From contig JBAZUB010000001.1 in the NCBI GenBank assembly GCA_041661625.1, forward strand, positions 633,187 to 697,186: 64,000 nucleotides of DNA. The letters run 5' to 3'. The stretch's first letter is position 1; each line of letters starts with the position of its first letter. The stretch is from Patescibacteria group bacterium (lineage in GTDB: Bacteria > Patescibacteriota > Patescibacteriia > JAHIZJ01). Below the pieces are notes generated by a model. It was given only the letters and a program-made list of their open reading frames with translations, was not told the origin of the DNA and ran no database searches. Position numbers and translations under genes: made by a program. Shown here in pieces: positions 40,878 to 49,635 of the stretch.

Positions 40878-41078
40878 CTAATCAGTTTCCAGTAGGTCCA
40901 GTATTTCCTGTACCATCTGCTCGTGCCTTAATTCGTCCGCCATAATTCCCTCGACATACTTGCGGTCCACCGGATCACTGATCAATGGCACGAGGCCCCG
41001 GTACAAAGTATAGGCTTGGCGCTCCATGCCCTTTAATTCGTTGAAGTCGCGGTACAATTTTTCGTTGGCTTCGTTCAT
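40878..41078 (-). CDS. half-ferritin-like two-helix protein, 66 aa
   Basis: Two helices carry 'MERQAYTLYRG' and 'MADELRHEQMVQEIL', the E...ExxH-type ligands of one half of a ferritin/rubrerythrin di-iron bundle. The 78-residue gene 5 bp upstream encodes a similar two-helix unit. I infer that the two products pair into a four-helix bundle. It is the last gene of the SPFH operon. Confidence 0.6.
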   Translation of the reverse strand: MNEANEKLYRDFNELKGMERQAYTLYRGLVPLISDPVDRKYVEGIMADELRHEQMVQEILDLLETD

Positions 41079-41083
41079 ATTAT

Positions 41084-41320
41084 TTAATATTTATTTACCA
41101 ATGCCTGAAGAATGCTTTCGTGGCGCTTGGAATCGTTTTTTAACTTGGTCAGTATTTCAACGATCTTCTGCTTGTGCGCCTCCGGTAAGCCAATGAACTC
41201 CTCGGTTTTCACGATATCGTCCGCCAGAACCGCCACGACCTTTTCTTCGAACATTACTCCGCTCTTGATCATGCGTTGAGGCGTTTCCTTTTCTACGCTG
41301 GGTATGTTTATGTCCTCCAT
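41084..41320 (-). CDS. half-ferritin-like two-helix protein, 78 aa
   Basis: After a short N-terminal tail, helix one carries 'FEEKVVAVLADDIVKTEEF' and helix two 'EILTKLKNDSKRHESILQAL', with an acidic-Arg-His-Glu pattern like the 66-residue neighbour (DSKRHE against DELRHE). Such half-ferritins can dimerise into a di-iron site; function is inferred. Confidence 0.58.
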   Translation of the reverse strand: MEDINIPSVEKETPQRMIKSGVMFEEKVVAVLADDIVKTEEFIGLPEAHKQKIVEILTKLKNDSKRHESILQALVNKY

Positions 41321-41339
41321 AATTTTACGGGGTCACTTA

Positions 41340-41507
41340 TTAATGCTTATCTTTTTCGAGCCGCCCGGCTTTGCGCAGGCTGGCTCGCAATAACCATTCG
41401 ATTTGTCCGTTTAGACTACGCAAGTCCGCGTCCGCCCAACGCTGCAACGCGGATAGTATATCCGCGTCCATGCGCAGCAGAAATGGCTTTTGTTTTGATT
41501 TAGCCAT
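41340..41507 (-). CDS. Arc-like ribbon-helix-helix DNA-binding protein, 55 aa
   Basis: The frame reads 'KPFLLRMDADILSALQRWAD' then 'LRSLNGQIEWLLRASLRKAG', the strand-helix-helix signature of Arc/MetJ-type repressors. It starts 3 bp after the SPFH gene's stop codon and is probably coupled to it. Small RHH genes beside SPFH membrane proteins are a recurring arrangement. It may repress its own operon. Confidence 0.8.
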   Translation of the reverse strand: MAKSKQKPFLLRMDADILSALQRWADADLRSLNGQIEWLLRASLRKAGRLEKDKH

Positions 41508-41510
41508 TAG

Positions 41511-42380
41511 CTATTGATACAGCGTACCCGCGTTAACCACCGGCTGGGCGTCGCGATCGCTGGTTAGCACTACCAGCAGATTGCTGACCATGGTAGCCTT
41601 GCGTTCTTCGTCGAGCGTGACAATGTGATCTTTTTCCAGTTTCTCCAGCGCCATCTGTACCATGCTGACCGCGCCTTCCACGATCTGCTGTCGCGCGGCA
41701 ATAATCGCGCCGGCCTGTTGGCGCCGCAACATGGCGCCGGCGATTTCGGGTGCGTATGCCAGATGGCTGATCCTGGCTTCAATGACTTCGACGCCGGCCT
41801 TGGCTAGCCGTTCGTGAATCTCCCCGCGCAATTTATCCGCCACATCCGACGTGTTGCCTCGCAATGATATCACCCCTTCGACGTGGGTATCATATGGGTA
41901 AGTGGTTGCCAGATTACGCACCGCCGCTTCGCTTTGGACATGTACGTAATTTTCAAAGTTGTCGACATTGAATACCGCCTCGGCCGTATCAACGACCTTC
42001 CAAACCACAATCGCGGCGATCTCAATCGGATTGCCATCGTGATCATTGACCTTCAGCTTGCTGCTTTCGAAGTTCCTGATGCGCAGCATCACCCGCCGCC
42101 GGGTGGTAAATGGATTGGTCCACCAAAAACCGTCCTCGATTACCGAGCCGACATAGCGGCCGAATAGCTGCACCACCACGCCCTCGTTGGGATTGACGAC
42201 GAAGAATCCGGCGAAGGAGCCGCACGTGGCAATTGCTATCACCACTGAAACCACCCCCAACCAGCCCGCGCCCATCTGTTCGGCTCCATATAGCCCAAAT
42301 CCACACAGAACCAAAAGGACAATAAACAGCCCGACCGTGCCCAGGCCATGCGAATGAAAAGCATTGCGTTCCTTGATCAT
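41511..42380 (-). CDS. SPFH/Band 7 membrane protein
   Basis: A 289-residue stomatin/prohibitin-type protein with two N-terminal hydrophobic segments (about 13-33 and 40-60), then the SPFH core ('[20 protein letters not shown]', '[20 protein letters not shown]', '[20 protein letters not shown]') and a coiled C-terminal helix. Members form membrane microdomain cages and influence protein quality control. It leads an operon with an RHH regulator and two half-ferritin-like genes. Confidence 0.92.
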   Translation of the reverse strand: MIKERNAFHSHGLGTVGLFIVLLVLCGFGLYGAEQMGAGWLGVVSVVIAIATCGSFAGFFVVNPNEGVVVQLFGRYVGSVIEDGFWWTNPFTTRRRVMLRIRNFESSKLKVNDHDGNPIEIAAIVVWKVVDTAEAVFNVDNFENYVHVQSEAAVRNLATTYPYDTHVEGVISLRGNTSDVADKLRGEIHERLAKAGVEVIEARISHLAYAPEIAGAMLRRQQAGAIIAARQQIVEGAVSMVQMALEKLEKDHIVTLDEERKATMVSNLLVVLTSDRDAQPVVNAGTLYQ

Positions 42381-42519
42381 CGTTTTGAAGTTAATATCAT
42401 AATGATATCATTATATCCAAATGCTTGATTCTGTCAAGTTACACAATTGACACACCGGTGATCATCCGTTATAATTGAGCGGAATTATTCGAAGTTTGTA
42501 GTATTTTTCATTTTCACTT

Positions 42520-42591
42520 GGCCCTATCGTCTAACGGTTAGGACACCGGCTTTTCAAGCCGATAATCGGGGTTCGATTCCCCGTGGGGCTA
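42520..42591 (+). tRNA. tRNA-Glu(TTC)
   Basis: Acceptor GGCCCTA/TGGGGCT (with G-U pairs), D-arm GTCTAACGGTTAGGAC, anticodon loop TTTTCAA (anticodon TTC) and T-arm CGGGG TTCGATT CCCCG. CCA is not encoded here; instead CGTGGGGCTA recurs with CCA at 42822-42834, 240 bp downstream. Confidence 0.9.
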
Positions 42592-42831
42592 AATAGCATC
42601 TTGAGTTATTTGATAGTGTGATAAGTATATAGGCTTGACTGGAATCGAAGGGCAGGAGCGACCCAGTACCGAAGCGAAGCGCCTGGTACTAGGGAGCGCT
42701 CGCCGAACTACCAGTGGCAGGTCGGCGCTGCCCCGGACGCGATTCACCGTGCCTGCGCGACGAAGTGCCGTCGCTACGGTACGTAGGCCTGCCTCCGCCG
42801 AAGCGGTTACGCGCAGGCAGGCGTGGGGCTA
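42582..42831 (+). mobile_element. about 240-bp element between 10-bp repeats of the tRNA-Glu 3' end
   Basis: CGTGGGGCTA at 42582-42591 (tRNA-Glu 3' end) and again at 42822-42831, where it is followed by CCA, brackets a GC-rich segment with no credible ORF. Inside lies the structured repeat copy B (42650-42737). The layout suggests insertion at the 3' end of the tRNA gene that separated it from its CCA. Confidence 0.5.
42650..42737 (+). repeat. about 90-nt structured repeat, copy B
   Basis: GGGCAGGAGCGACCCAGTAC at the left and GCGCTGCCCCGGA at the right are shared with copy A at 26222-26312. CCCAGTACC pairs with GGTACTAGGG, and GGGCAG pairs with CTGCCC, giving a three-way-junction-like fold. 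Confidence 0.55.
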
Positions 42832-42938
42832 CCAGTAACTAATGAGTTTCCATGGGCACGCAATGATAAGATTGCGAATTTGTGTTACCTATCAATAACC
42901 AATCTAATGTTATGATAGTATTCGGGTAGGGTTAAGTA

Positions 42939-42967
42939 TTGATTTATTCCAATAAATGTGCTATACT
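42939..42967 (+). promoter_or_regulatory. promoter of the 263-aa secreted protein gene
   Basis: TTGATT, 17 bp, TATACT. The ATG is about 65 nt after the predicted start. Confidence 0.65.
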
Positions 42968-43037
42968 TTAATAGTTAGACAAAGCGTCGGTCGCAATTTA
43001 GTGCCAGCAAATATTAAAATCAAATAATATTACTAGC

Positions 43038-43829
43038 ATGAAATCAAAACCAGCCGCAATTTGGGTAATTGCTCTTTTTGTCGTGTTTGGCGCCACCATG
43101 ACCGCGCAAGCCGCCGGCAAAGTGAACCTGCTGGAAGCCGTCGACAGCAAGCTCGACAAACTAACCGTACTGAAAGGCTTGATCGTGAATGGCGTCACCC
43201 AGTTCAATGGCACCATGTTGAATTCATCCAAAACCAAGGGCGTGGACAATCCGGTCGCGATCGGGGACAACCTCCGGGTTGACGGTGAAATTTTTCGCGG
43301 CATCAAAGCCGGCGCAGACACGAAGCCGGTGAAAATTAACGACTCCCTTCAGGTCACCGGCAAAGTCGAGGCGGCGAGCTTCGTTCAAACTTCTGGTGAC
43401 TCATTATCACATCACAAAGTATACGAGGGGACCATCGATACCAGTGCCGTGGGTGATTTTTCCAAAACAGTCAGCACGTATGCCAGCACTTATTGCACCC
43501 TGACCTACGTCTATCAATGGAAATCAATTGCCGTCCCGGAGATCACCATTGCCCATATGCCTTCGGTGGATATATATACTGACCTTAGCGGGACATCGCT
43601 GTCCGGCACGGCGGCTAATTACCCCGATGGCGTAAACAGCTGGGTGAAGACGGGCGCGATATCGCCATTTTCGGGCAGTCAATCTTTTGCCGAAGGAAAA
43701 GCCAACATTGCCTATGCGCTGGATGTTGTGCGCACCAATTGCGTGCCCAATAGTACTCCGACTGAAGTTGATGGCACCACCCGTAATCCCGTGGTCGGCG
43801 GCAACTACAAGGTAGTGCTAGACTATTAG
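43038..43829 (+). CDS. secreted hypothetical protein, 263 aa
   Basis: A signal peptide (MKSKPAAIWVIALFVVFGAT then MTAQAAG) precedes a roughly 235-residue exported domain. 'LDKLTVLKGLIVNGVTQFNG' and 'DNLRVDGEIFRGIKAG' look like short beta repeats; two Cys in the C-terminal half could form a disulfide. No family is recognised. It has its own promoter and terminator. Confidence 0.7.
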   Translation: MKSKPAAIWVIALFVVFGATMTAQAAGKVNLLEAVDSKLDKLTVLKGLIVNGVTQFNGTMLNSSKTKGVDNPVAIGDNLRVDGEIFRGIKAGADTKPVKINDSLQVTGKVEAASFVQTSGDSLSHHKVYEGTIDTSAVGDFSKTVSTYASTYCTLTYVYQWKSIAVPEITIAHMPSVDIYTDLSGTSLSGTAANYPDGVNSWVKTGAISPFSGSQSFAEGKANIAYALDVVRTNCVPNSTPTEVDGTTRNPVVGGNYKVVLDY

Positions 43830-43850
43830 GACATAATCATAGTCAACGAA

Positions 43851-43886
43851 CCGGGCGGCGATCACCCTCGCCTGGTTTTTGTTTTA
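43851..43886 (+). terminator. terminator of the 263-aa secreted protein gene
   Basis: CCGGGCG and CGCCTGG pair (one bulge) and are followed by TTTTTGTTTT. Confidence 0.8.
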
Positions 43887-43902
43887 CTGATACAATACGG
43901 AC

Positions 43903-44895
43903 ATGAAAATCCTCGGCATCGAGACATCTTGCGACGACACTTCCGTTAGTTTGATTGCGGTGGCCAACCACCGATTAAAAATATTGGCCGAGGTGGTGTC
44001 GTCTCAAATCAAAACCCACGCCATGTATGGCGGAGTAGTGCCAGAAGTAGCGGCGCGTATGCATATTGAGAATATTATTCCGGTACTGCGTTCGGTATTG
44101 CCAAAAAATCCGGAGAAATACATTGATCGAATCTCCGTGACGCGCGGCCCCGGTTTGGTGACATCGCTGCTGATCGGCGTTGAGACCGCCAAGTCTCTGG
44201 CGTTGGCCTGGCAAAAACCAATCGTTCCGGTCAACCACATCGAAGGACACATGTTGGCCTGTTGGCTGGGCAACAAAGCTATCAAACTACCCGCCGTGGC
44301 GCTGATCGTTTCCGGCGGACATACAGAAATTATATTAATGAAAGATTTTGGGCAATACAAACTAATCGGTCAGACTCAAGACGACGCGGCTGGTGAAGCG
44401 TTTGATAAAGTGGCCAAGTTGTTGAAGCTCGGCTATCCGGGCGGGCCCATCATTCAAAAATTGGCTGAATCTGGCAACCCTAAAGCTTTCGACCTGCCCC
44501 GGCCCATGCTGGATCGTAAGAATTTTGATTTTAGTTTTGCAGGTTTGAAGACGGCCGTGTTGTATCTCTATCAAAAGGGTGTGGTACCGAAATCAAAGAT
44601 AAACGATCTGTGCGCGTCATTTCAACAAGCCGCGATTGATGTGTTAGTCGCTAAGACGATCGTAGCCGCCCGTAAATACAAAGTGAAGACCATACTGCTA
44701 GGCGGCGGCGTCGCGGCTAATCAACCACTACGCGACTCTTTGAGTAAAGAGGCAAGACGACACGGCCTGGCGTTTGCCGCACCGTCGCTGCTCCATTGCG
44801 CCGACAACGCCACCATGATCGCACTGGCCGGATACTATGGCCAACCCAAACCCTGGTCGCGCATCAAGGCCGATCCGAATTGGGAGTTGGTATAA
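43903..44895 (+). CDS. tsaD: tRNA N6-adenosine threonylcarbamoyltransferase TsaD
   Basis: The ASKHA-fold enzyme that transfers the threonylcarbamoyl group to A37 of ANN-decoding tRNAs. 'MKILGIETSCDDTSVSLIAV' at the N-terminus, metal-binding 'PVNHIEGHMLA' near 108, 'VSGGHTEIILM' near 137, 'DDAAGEAFDKVAKLL' and 'LGGGVAANQPLR' near 265 are all present. 330 residues is normal. tsaE is encoded 9 kb away. Confidence 0.97.
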   Translation: MKILGIETSCDDTSVSLIAVANHRLKILAEVVSSQIKTHAMYGGVVPEVAARMHIENIIPVLRSVLPKNPEKYIDRISVTRGPGLVTSLLIGVETAKSLALAWQKPIVPVNHIEGHMLACWLGNKAIKLPAVALIVSGGHTEIILMKDFGQYKLIGQTQDDAAGEAFDKVAKLLKLGYPGGPIIQKLAESGNPKAFDLPRPMLDRKNFDFSFAGLKTAVLYLYQKGVVPKSKINDLCASFQQAAIDVLVAKTIVAARKYKVKTILLGGGVAANQPLRDSLSKEARRHGLAFAAPSLLHCADNATMIALAGYYGQPKPWSRIKADPNWELV

Positions 44896-44914
44896 AGTTT
44901 GAGAATGTATAAAA

Positions 44915-44992
44915 TTCCACGTAGGTGGGGATGCCTGCCCGCCATCGCTTCGCTCAGGCGCAGCAGGCGGGGCCATCCTCGCCTACGGTATT
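44915..44992. repeat. long imperfect hairpin with GCCTGCCCGCC arm
   Basis: GTAGG...GGATG...CCCGCC pairs with GGCGGG...CATCC...CCTAC around a GC-rich loop. The GCCTGCCCGCC arm is the same motif found in the linkers after tRNA 5' fragments at 26.1-26.6 kb. Confidence 0.55.
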
Positions 44993-44995
44993 GCA

Positions 44996-45031
44996 TATAA
45001 AAAGTGTGGCGGGACAGAATGTCTCGCCACT
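44996..45031 (-). terminator. terminator of the receiver-domain gene
   Basis: GTGGCG and CGCCAC pair and are followed on the minus strand by ACTTTTTAT. Confidence 0.78.
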
Positions 45032-45042
45032 TGTTCGTGTTG

Positions 45043-45447
45043 TCACTGGCCGGTCAGACTCGCCAGCCTTCGCCGATCGAGCAGATCGCGAATCTTCTCC
45101 AATAGCCGGCTCGGACTGAACGGTTTGACTACGTAGTCGTCTGCGCCCATCTCCAAGCCAGTCTCCCGATCAATCGGCCGTCCCTTGGACGAAAGCACGA
45201 TGACCGGCATCTGGCGTATCCATTCTTCCGCGTCCGCCCGAATCCGCCGCAACACCTCATAGCCATCCATCTTGGGCATCATGATGTCCAGCACCACCAG
45301 GTCGGGACGATCTTGTTCGATACGCCGCAATGCCTCCTCGCCGTCATCAGCCGACAGCACGTCGTATCCCTCCATGGTGAGAGTGAACTCCAAGATGTGA
45401 ACGACGTAGATCTCGTCGTCAGCTACCAAGATTCGTTTCCGTTCCAT
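45043..45447 (-). CDS. stand-alone response regulator receiver protein
   Basis: A 134-residue CheY-like receiver. Acidic pocket 'ILVADDE', phosphoacceptor in 'DLVVLDIMMPKMDGYEVLRR', Thr/Ser position in 'VIVLSSKG', and Lys in 'DYVVKPFSP'. No output domain follows. The ATG at 45447 has GGGGG upstream. No histidine kinase is nearby, so its partner, perhaps linked to pili, is elsewhere. Confidence 0.9.
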   Translation of the reverse strand: MERKRILVADDEIYVVHILEFTLTMEGYDVLSADDGEEALRRIEQDRPDLVVLDIMMPKMDGYEVLRRIRADAEEWIRQMPVIVLSSKGRPIDRETGLEMGADDYVVKPFSPSRLLEKIRDLLDRRRLASLTGQ

Positions 45448-45529
45448 GTTTCCCCCATACATCTGGATCGAATCTGCCTCGCCACCAAATTGTGTTTATA
45501 CTATTTTATTACTTTTGTCAATACCCATA

Positions 45530-45564
45530 AAAAGAAAAGCAGCCGGCTCGTGGGCTGGCTGCTG
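45530..45564 (-). terminator. terminator of the 91-aa orphan gene
   Basis: AGCAGCC and GGCTGCT form the stem around ACGA-containing loop sequence, followed by TTTCTTTTT on the minus strand. Confidence 0.8.
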
Positions 45565-45576
45565 GTTGTGTTCTCT

Positions 45577-45852
45577 TTAGTCGTTACGCCAGACGTTCGT
45601 GAGCGTTCCCAGCTTGCGCAGTGACTGCGCCAGGTCGTCACGAAACATAGTCGGCGCGTACTCGGTCGTCCCAGCAAATCCGACGTAGGCGACGTAGTCC
45701 CGGTAGCCGAAGTAACCCTCGGCGACATCAACATTACTTCTACACCAGTACACCTCCCTGTCTCCGAAGGCCCGGTCCACCAACTCACTCCGCTGTGAGC
45801 TAGCCAACATCTCCCGGGCAACCTCGATCGGCATCATCGGCTTGTCGGCCAT
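45577..45852 (-). CDS. hypothetical protein, 91 aa
   Basis: A small GC-rich orphan ('MADKPMMPIEVAREMLASSQ' at the start, Tyr-rich middle 'GYFGYRDYVAYVGFAG'). I do not recognise the family. GCAAGGAGGG lies 8 nt before the ATG at 45852; the longer frame upstream lacks an SD and runs through the leader hairpin. It has its own promoter and terminator. Confidence 0.65.
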   Translation of the reverse strand: MADKPMMPIEVAREMLASSQRSELVDRAFGDREVYWCRSNVDVAEGYFGYRDYVAYVGFAGTTEYAPTMFRDDLAQSLRKLGTLTNVWRND

Positions 45853-45935
45853 CCTATATCCCTCCTTGCTCGCGCAGGAGAGATACGTGACGACCATCGT
45901 CAAACAAATCTCCTGCAAAGAATAGTGACGCGCCC

Positions 45936-45964
45936 AACTTAGCACCATATCCGATTTTTGTCAA
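45936..45964 (-). promoter_or_regulatory. promoter of the 91-aa orphan gene
   Basis: TTGACA, 17 bp, TAAGTT on the minus strand. The leader opens with a GCAGGAGA/TCTCCTGC hairpin. Confidence 0.65.
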
Positions 45965-46034
45965 GGCGCCCGGTTGACCAAACCGCCTATTTTCATTACA
46001 CTTAGCGTAGTTTATTACTGATTTATTGTTTGTC

Positions 46035-48398
46035 ATGGCACCAGAACTACCTAAAGCATACGAGCCGAAAAATACCGAGGATCGGATTTACCAAACCTGG
46101 GATAAGTCTGGATATTTTAACCCCGATCAACTACCCGGTGACCGTCCTGAAGCTTTTTCCATCGCTATGCCGCCACCCAACGCCACCGGCATCTTGCACA
46201 TCGGCCACGCGGTCATGGTGGCGCTGGAAGATATTATGACCCGATTCGAACGCATGCGAGGCAAACGCACTCTGTGGCTGCCCGGCACCGACCACGCCGC
46301 CATCGCCACCCAGAACGTCGTGGAAAAGGAGTTGAAAGACGAAGGCAAAACCAAACACGACTTGGGTCGCGTAGAGTTTTTGAATCGAGTCGACACCTTC
46401 GTGTCATCTAAACGCGGTCAGATCAAAGAGCAGATTACCCGCCTGGGAGCCAGCTGTGATTGGAGCCGGGAACGTTTTACTCTCGATCCCGGGATGACTT
46501 TGTCCGTAAATGAAACTTTTAAACTATTATACGAAGATGGTTTGATCTATCGCGGTATGCGCGTGGTTAATTGGTGTCCCCGTTGTCAGTCCACCTTAGC
46601 CGATGACGAGATTGAATACAAAGAGCAAAACACCAAGCTCTATACGTTCAAATACGACCAGAGTTTTCCGATCGCCATTTCCACCACCCGACCCGAAACG
46701 AAGTTTGGCGATACCGGCGTGGCCGTGAATCAATCCGACGAGCGCTATCAAAAATATATCGGCCAATCATTTGAGATCGACCTAGACGGCGTGAAGCGCA
46801 CCATCAAGATCGTGGCCGACCGGGCGGTCGATCCAAAGTTTGGCACGGGCGCGCTGGGCGTAACACCGGCCCACTCGGCCATCGACGAAGCCATCGCACA
46901 ACGCGAACATCTACCATCGACCAAAGTGATAGATGAAAACGCTCAGATGACATCTGAAGCTGGCGGGGAGTACACCGGCCTATACGTAAAACAGGCTCGA
47001 AAAAAACTGGTGGAACATTTGCGTACCCAGGGCTTATTAGAGAAAGAAGAAGACATCGCCCACAACCTGTCTATCTGCTATCGGTGTAGCACACCAATCG
47101 AACCACTCCCATCCCGCCAGTGGTTTGTAGCGGTAGATAGGCCAACCCAAAGACTGGATGGTAAAACACTTAAACAACGTGCTCTGGAAGTGGTGGATAA
47201 AAACGAGATCGCCTTTGTTCCAGAAAGATACACAAAAGTCTATCGGCAATGGATGGAAAACCTGCACGACTGGTGCATTTCACGACAGATTTGGTATGGG
47301 CACAACATTCCCGTCTGGTATTGTGAGACATGTCACGATGATCCAAAAAAGGTTGCGGCTGGAAAATACTACTGGCTCGTTACCGGCCAGATACCGGAGA
47401 AGTGCCCAAGCTGTGGCAGCAACGACATTCATCAGGATCACGACACGCTTGATACTTGGTTTTCGTCTGCACTTTGGACTTTTTCTACGTTGGGCTGGCC
47501 CAAAAAAACCAAAGATCTAAAAACTTTCCACCCGACGTCGGTGATGGAAACCGGCCATGATATTATTTTCTTCTGGGTGGCTCGAATGATATTGATGTCT
47601 GCCTATCTGGTTAACCAGATTCCTTTCGAAACTGTCTACCTACACGGCTTGATACGCGACACCAAAGGCCGCAAGATGTCCAAGTCGCTAGGCAACGGCA
47701 TTGACCCGCTTGAGATGGCGGACAAGTACGGCGCCGACGCGGTACGATTGAGCTTGGTGATCGGCACCACACCCGGCAATGACCAAAAGCTCGACGAGCA
47801 AAAAATCGCCAGCTATCGTAACTATGTGAATAAGGTTTGGAATGTCGGCCGCTTCATCGCCATGCAAAGCGAGGGGAAAGATGTTAGCGAACCGAAGGTT
47901 GTCACTCTGGCCGACCAATGGATCATCAGCCGTACGCAACAACTGGTAAACGATATTACTTCGCGTTTAGAAAAGTTTGAGTTCTCCCAAGCCGGCGAAA
48001 AGATCTATGACTTCGCCTGGCACGAATTGGCCGACTGGTATTTAGAGATTACTAAAATTGAAGGCAATGTGGCCTTAGCGCGCGACGTTTTCAAAACCGT
48101 GCTTATACTACTGCACCCCTTCATGCCCTTTGTGACTGAAGAGCTCTGGGCGCTATTGAAGTGTGGCGATTCTCAATTGATCATCGAGCCGTGGCCGGTG
48201 GTTGAATCCAGCGCGACCAGCGAATCGACCGAAAAAGAATTCACTGCCTTGCAAAACACGGTGATCGAATACCGGCGCCAGCGCCAGGAACGTAACATTC
48301 CGGCTGGCCAGCCGATGGAGGTGACCAAACCAAAGGATTTACCGGATGAACAGATCGCCATCATTGAACGTTTGAGTAGAGTCAAAATCACCGAATAA
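46035..48398 (+). CDS. valS: valyl-tRNA synthetase
   Basis: A class I synthetase charging tRNA-Val. HIGH is in 'PPPNATGILHIGHAV' near 45, the editing domain spans about 150-340 ('TTRPETKFGDTGVAV'), zinc-type Cys pairs 'CPRCQST', 'CYRCSTPIEP', 'CETCHDDPK' and 'CPSCGSND' are visible, and KMSKS is in 'GRKMSKSLGNGIDP' near 540. At about 787 residues it lacks the usual C-terminal coiled-coil tRNA-binding arm. The ATG at 46035 is chosen over a TTG three codons upstream. Confidence 0.95.
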   Translation: MAPELPKAYEPKNTEDRIYQTWDKSGYFNPDQLPGDRPEAFSIAMPPPNATGILHIGHAVMVALEDIMTRFERMRGKRTLWLPGTDHAAIATQNVVEKELKDEGKTKHDLGRVEFLNRVDTFVSSKRGQIKEQITRLGASCDWSRERFTLDPGMTLSVNETFKLLYEDGLIYRGMRVVNWCPRCQSTLADDEIEYKEQNTKLYTFKYDQSFPIAISTTRPETKFGDTGVAVNQSDERYQKYIGQSFEIDLDGVKRTIKIVADRAVDPKFGTGALGVTPAHSAIDEAIAQREHLPSTKVIDENAQMTSEAGGEYTGLYVKQARKKLVEHLRTQGLLEKEEDIAHNLSICYRCSTPIEPLPSRQWFVAVDRPTQRLDGKTLKQRALEVVDKNEIAFVPERYTKVYRQWMENLHDWCISRQIWYGHNIPVWYCETCHDDPKKVAAGKYYWLVTGQIPEKCPSCGSNDIHQDHDTLDTWFSSALWTFSTLGWPKKTKDLKTFHPTSVMETGHDIIFFWVARMILMSAYLVNQIPFETVYLHGLIRDTKGRKMSKSLGNGIDPLEMADKYGADAVRLSLVIGTTPGNDQKLDEQKIASYRNYVNKVWNVGRFIAMQSEGKDVSEPKVVTLADQWIISRTQQLVNDITSRLEKFEFSQAGEKIYDFAWHELADWYLEITKIEGNVALARDVFKTVLILLHPFMPFVTEELWALLKCGDSQLIIEPWPVVESSATSESTEKEFTALQNTVIEYRRQRQERNIPAGQPMEVTKPKDLPDEQIAIIERLSRVKITE

Positions 48399-48402
48399 TA
48401 CT

Positions 48403-49635
48403 ATGTCCTATCGTAACCCTGAACAGGCATATATTCAAGAACACACCAGACACGAAGCACCGCTAAGCTCAAGAGAAGAAGCGGTTGTTGGCTTACTTTC
48501 CCGACGGCGACTGGCCGAACGGCGTCCGGAACGCCTACCGACGGGTGAATTGCTTGGGGTCAGATCACCCAAATCAGACCCATACACAAGTGAAGAGATT
48601 TCTAGAGACATGCGCTGGTTGGCTAGTGATAAGCAAAACAGACGGGATGAGAAATCTGAACGGGCACATCTATTAGAAAGTATCACCGTGACTGACGGTT
48701 CGTCCTTCGGTTGGTTTGGTAATCCTGAAACTACTCGCATAATTGGCACAACCGAATATGACGACCGCCACAATTTCGTAGACGCGGTGATATCATACCA
48801 ACGAAAGGATGGGAGTGTAAGCTATTTGGCAATTGACCTAATAGCCGCAAGGTCAGATGCGGAATCTTTATCATCAAAGCGTGTTGCCGACGAAAGAAGG
48901 ATAATTAACAACGACCCATACTCAGTAAAATATCTCCCCGAAAACGTTGAGGGTGGTCAACCACTCGTTCGACGAATTAATAATCTTCCTCGCGTAGTAG
49001 TTGGCATGGACCCATCGTCAATCACCGCGCTTTCTGAGCATTTGTATGCATACTATCATCCCGAGGTGGCTTTACAGGAGCTGCGCGATCGGCTCGGATT
49101 GAAAGCGTATCACAAAGACTATCCCCAGAACCCACCGGCGATGAAGGAATACGCCCGCCAACAATTGGCTAACCGTCCCGAAGCCTACGATATCGCCCAA
49201 GAAGCCTACGCTCAATTAGGTAGTCAAGCACTTTTGGCCTTCAATGTATTTCTGGACCGCGCTAACAAGTTACTGCACGAAGAGCGTCCCGAACTTGTGC
49301 CCTTTGTGGAAAAATTCGCAGTCCTAGAACTGGCTGTAGCCGAATTCCGTGCCCATCTTAACGCCGACCCGGCTGAAGTGGGACGAGAAGAAACCGTGGC
49401 CGCGCTACAAAACGCTTACAAACAGCTCGCCGAATACGAAGCACTCGAAAAAGCCACGGGCTATCCGGTTCGCGAGGTTATTCGGCCACTATTACCATTC
49501 GTGAAACATTTCGGTAAACTAGCTACCCAAAAACAGACGTTAGCCGATCCGGAAAAAGAAGATCCCACCGTCAAGATTTTGGCTCGACCGTGGGAAAGTG
49601 ATCAGCTGACGCGTCGCCAGCTGGCGGCCGTTTAG
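48403..49635 (+). CDS. hypothetical protein, 410 aa
   Basis: It starts 4 bp after valS and is probably co-transcribed. The N-terminal 80 residues are charged. The middle (about 90-200) has an alpha/beta look ('FGWFGNPETTRIIGTTEYDD', 'VSYLAIDLIAARSD'), and the C-terminal half (about 235-380) is helical and Ala/Glu-rich. I do not recognise the family. Its last 65 bp overlap a convergent small gene. Confidence 0.7.
   Translation: MSYRNPEQAYIQEHTRHEAPLSSREEAVVGLLSRRRLAERRPERLPTGELLGVRSPKSDPYTSEEISRDMRWLASDKQNRRDEKSERAHLLESITVTDGSSFGWFGNPETTRIIGTTEYDDRHNFVDAVISYQRKDGSVSYLAIDLIAARSDAESLSSKRVADERRIINNDPYSVKYLPENVEGGQPLVRRINNLPRVVVGMDPSSITALSEHLYAYYHPEVALQELRDRLGLKAYHKDYPQNPPAMKEYARQQLANRPEAYDIAQEAYAQLGSQALLAFNVFLDRANKLLHEERPELVPFVEKFAVLELAVAEFRAHLNADPAEVGREETVAALQNAYKQLAEYEALEKATGYPVREVIRPLLPFVKHFGKLATQKQTLADPEKEDPTVKILARPWESDQLTRRQLAAV

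Noticed and set aside
42635..42838. 67-residue plus-strand frame after tRNA-Glu
   Set aside because: It lies in the GC-rich structured insertion; no SD, and homologous copy A does not keep the frame.
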